A stretch of 6,974 bases of DNA from Bacillota bacterium (GTDB lineage Bacteria; Bacillota; Limnochordia; Darwinibacteriales; Darwinibacteriaceae): contig JAAZLB010000168.1 in the NCBI GenBank assembly GCA_012799535.1, positions 1-6,974 on the forward strand, given 5' to 3'. Under the pieces are notes generated by a model. The model was not told the origin of the DNA. It ran no database searches and saw only the letters and a list, made by a program, of their open reading frames with translations. Within the stretch, counting starts at the first letter, position 1. Every line of letters begins with the position of its first letter. The position numbers were made by a program, and so were the translations under genes. Shown here one piece after another: positions 5,832 to 6,974 of the stretch.

Positions 5832-6971
5832 TACCTGATCATAAACCGCTTTGAGGTCAGAAATAGTATTATTAAAGATGCCCGATTTTGCGATGCTGAT
5901 AATAAACATTAGCGTAACTGGTCCTAACAAGGCTCCCCACACACCTGAATATTGTAACCCAACATAAGAACTGAGGAGTGCTAGCAACGGACGTAACCCT
6001 GTTTGACTACCCATAACCTTAGGCTCCACAACTTTTCTAACTAAGAAAAAGCCTACGCCAAGGATGGCCAAAAATATCCCTTTCTTAGGATCACCAACAA
6101 CAAATTCAACCACACCCCAAGGCAGAAGTATGGCAATGGTACCGATGACCGGGAAAATGTCTATAAATCCCAAGAACAAGGCTATAACCAATGCATAGGG
6201 TTGTCCATAAATAGTCAGACCAACAAACATAAACAGAAACGCAAACACGGCAAGAATAAGTTGTGCCTTAAAATAACTACCCAGAGCATTTACAACCGAA
6301 TCTTTCAAAAGAACAAAAGTTTCGACCGTACGCTTGTCAATACGCTGCTTGAGCGTGTCACCAATGCTGTAATAATCAAAACTAAGAAAAAACAAGGCCA
6401 AAAAGAATGTGATAAGGTTAACTACAAAAGTTCCCGTACTAGTTATTCTTGACGTAGTAAGACTGATTATGTTCTTACTAAGATCCTGGATAAAGATGAG
6501 AACATTATCTTTAACCTCTTCTAGAGCATCTATTACTTGTTGCGGTAAGACACTCACATTCCATGTGATTTTTTCAAGAAATTCATCATAGGTAGTAACA
6601 ATACTTGACCAATTCTGCAAAATACCATTGGCTAAAGAGATGACTTCCTTCACAACGCTATAAGTCAAGAAATAAATGGCCAGTAACACTAAAAACAATA
6701 CCAGAAGGTTTAAGATGAATGTGGTGGTTTTCCTAGGTATCATAATATTCTTATTGATTCGACTTGCCAACTTGTTGATCTTGTCCGCTAGAGGGTTAAT
6801 AATTGCAGCTCCGATTAAAGCGAGAACGAAGGGAAATAATAGTCGGATTATCCAAGGGATCCCATATAGAATAAATACTATTAAAACGATGGCGAGAACA
6901 AATCGGACTGCCAAGCGTTTGTACAACTGTTTACTAGAATCATAATTAAGTTCATGCATTAATGCCACCAT
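5805..6971 (-). CDS. AI-2E/YtvI-family permease
   Basis: This 388-residue membrane protein belongs to the AI-2E transporter family (PerM/TqsA/YtvI). Hydrophobic segments lie at about 20-58 and 83-105, then a mostly hydrophilic helical stretch (about 106-190), then several helices to about 375. Family marks in the C-terminal half are FIDIFPVIGTIAILLPWG (269-286), VVEPKVMG (314-321), TGLRPL (324-329) and SGVWGALLGP (342-351). The RKVVEPKVMG...GLRPL pattern and total length suit the YtvI-like branch of spore-forming Firmicutes. Roles reported in the family vary (autoinducer-2 or other small-molecule export, Na+/H+ exchange, sporulation), so no substrate is assigned. ATG 6971 is the outermost start seen. 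ATG 6959, preceded by GGTGG at 5 nt, would give a protein four residues shorter (starting MHELNYDSS) and is at least as plausible. The promoter lies beyond the right edge. The stop lies inside the end of the MATE gene on the other strand. Confidence 0.9.
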   Translation of the reverse strand: MVALMHELNYDSSKQLYKRLAVRFVLAIVLIVFILYGIPWIIRLLFPFVLALIGAAIINPLADKINKLASRINKNIMIPRKTTTFILNLLVLFLVLLAIYFLTYSVVKEVISLANGILQNWSSIVTTYDEFLEKITWNVSVLPQQVIDALEEVKDNVLIFIQDLSKNIISLTTSRITSTGTFVVNLITFFLALFFLSFDYYSIGDTLKQRIDKRTVETFVLLKDSVVNALGSYFKAQLILAVFAFLFMFVGLTIYGQPYALVIALFLGFIDIFPVIGTIAILLPWGVVEFVVGDPKKGIFLAILGVGFFLVRKVVEPKVMGSQTGLRPLLALLSSYVGLQYSGVWGALLGPVTLMFIISIAKSGIFNNTISDLKAVYDQVSDLLRSGN

Positions 6972-6974
6972 CCC

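Noticed and set aside
6201..6945. Plus-strand open frames opposite the AI-2E permease
   Set aside because: Low-complexity Lys/Asn/Thr-rich translations are typical of antisense reading of a membrane protein gene, and no start signals are seen.

Overview
The window looks like chromosomal DNA from a low-to-moderate GC Firmicute, probably an anaerobic spore-former of the Clostridia/Peptococcaceae type. That placement is inference. It rests on strong AGGAGG-like ribosome sites, near-consensus SigA promoters, a YtvI-like AI-2E permease, and protein sequences reminiscent of Desulfosporosinus or Desulfitobacterium. No rRNA, tRNA, CRISPR array, insertion sequence or phage gene is visible.

Layout, left to right. 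(1) 1-2720, minus strand: a large RND-superfamily (MMPL/HAE-3 type) exporter that runs off the left edge. It has a very good promoter (2777-2804), and a TetR-type palindrome (2754-2769) covers its start point. (2) 2840-2873: a rho-independent terminator, readable only on the minus strand, that closes the next gene. (3) 2914-3186, minus strand: a short XRE-type helix-turn-helix protein that looks damaged. (4) About 3250-3772, plus strand: a decaying patch with a possible 5' remnant of an S4/RluA-like gene, followed by a Nudix hydrolase pseudogene with two frameshifts and a lost centre. (5) 3773-3999: a minus-strand terminator-like hairpin without an obvious gene, then the promoter and a double MarR-type operator. 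(6) 4015-5831, plus strand: a two-gene operon of a MarR-family regulator and a MATE multidrug exporter, overlapping as TAATG. This is the same arrangement as mepR-mepA. (7) 5805-6971, minus strand: an AI-2E/YtvI-family permease whose 3' end overlaps that of the MATE gene by 27 bp.

The theme is membrane export under local repressor control. Two efflux systems of different energetic classes (RND and MATE) each carry a compact repressor site just downstream of the promoter. The MarR repressor is encoded with its pump, but no TetR gene is visible for the RND pump. Between the two systems lies a run of eroded genes. I do not see a clearly new biological system. The most informative points are the operator architectures, the decayed patch, and the long asymmetric extracytoplasmic loop of the RND protein.
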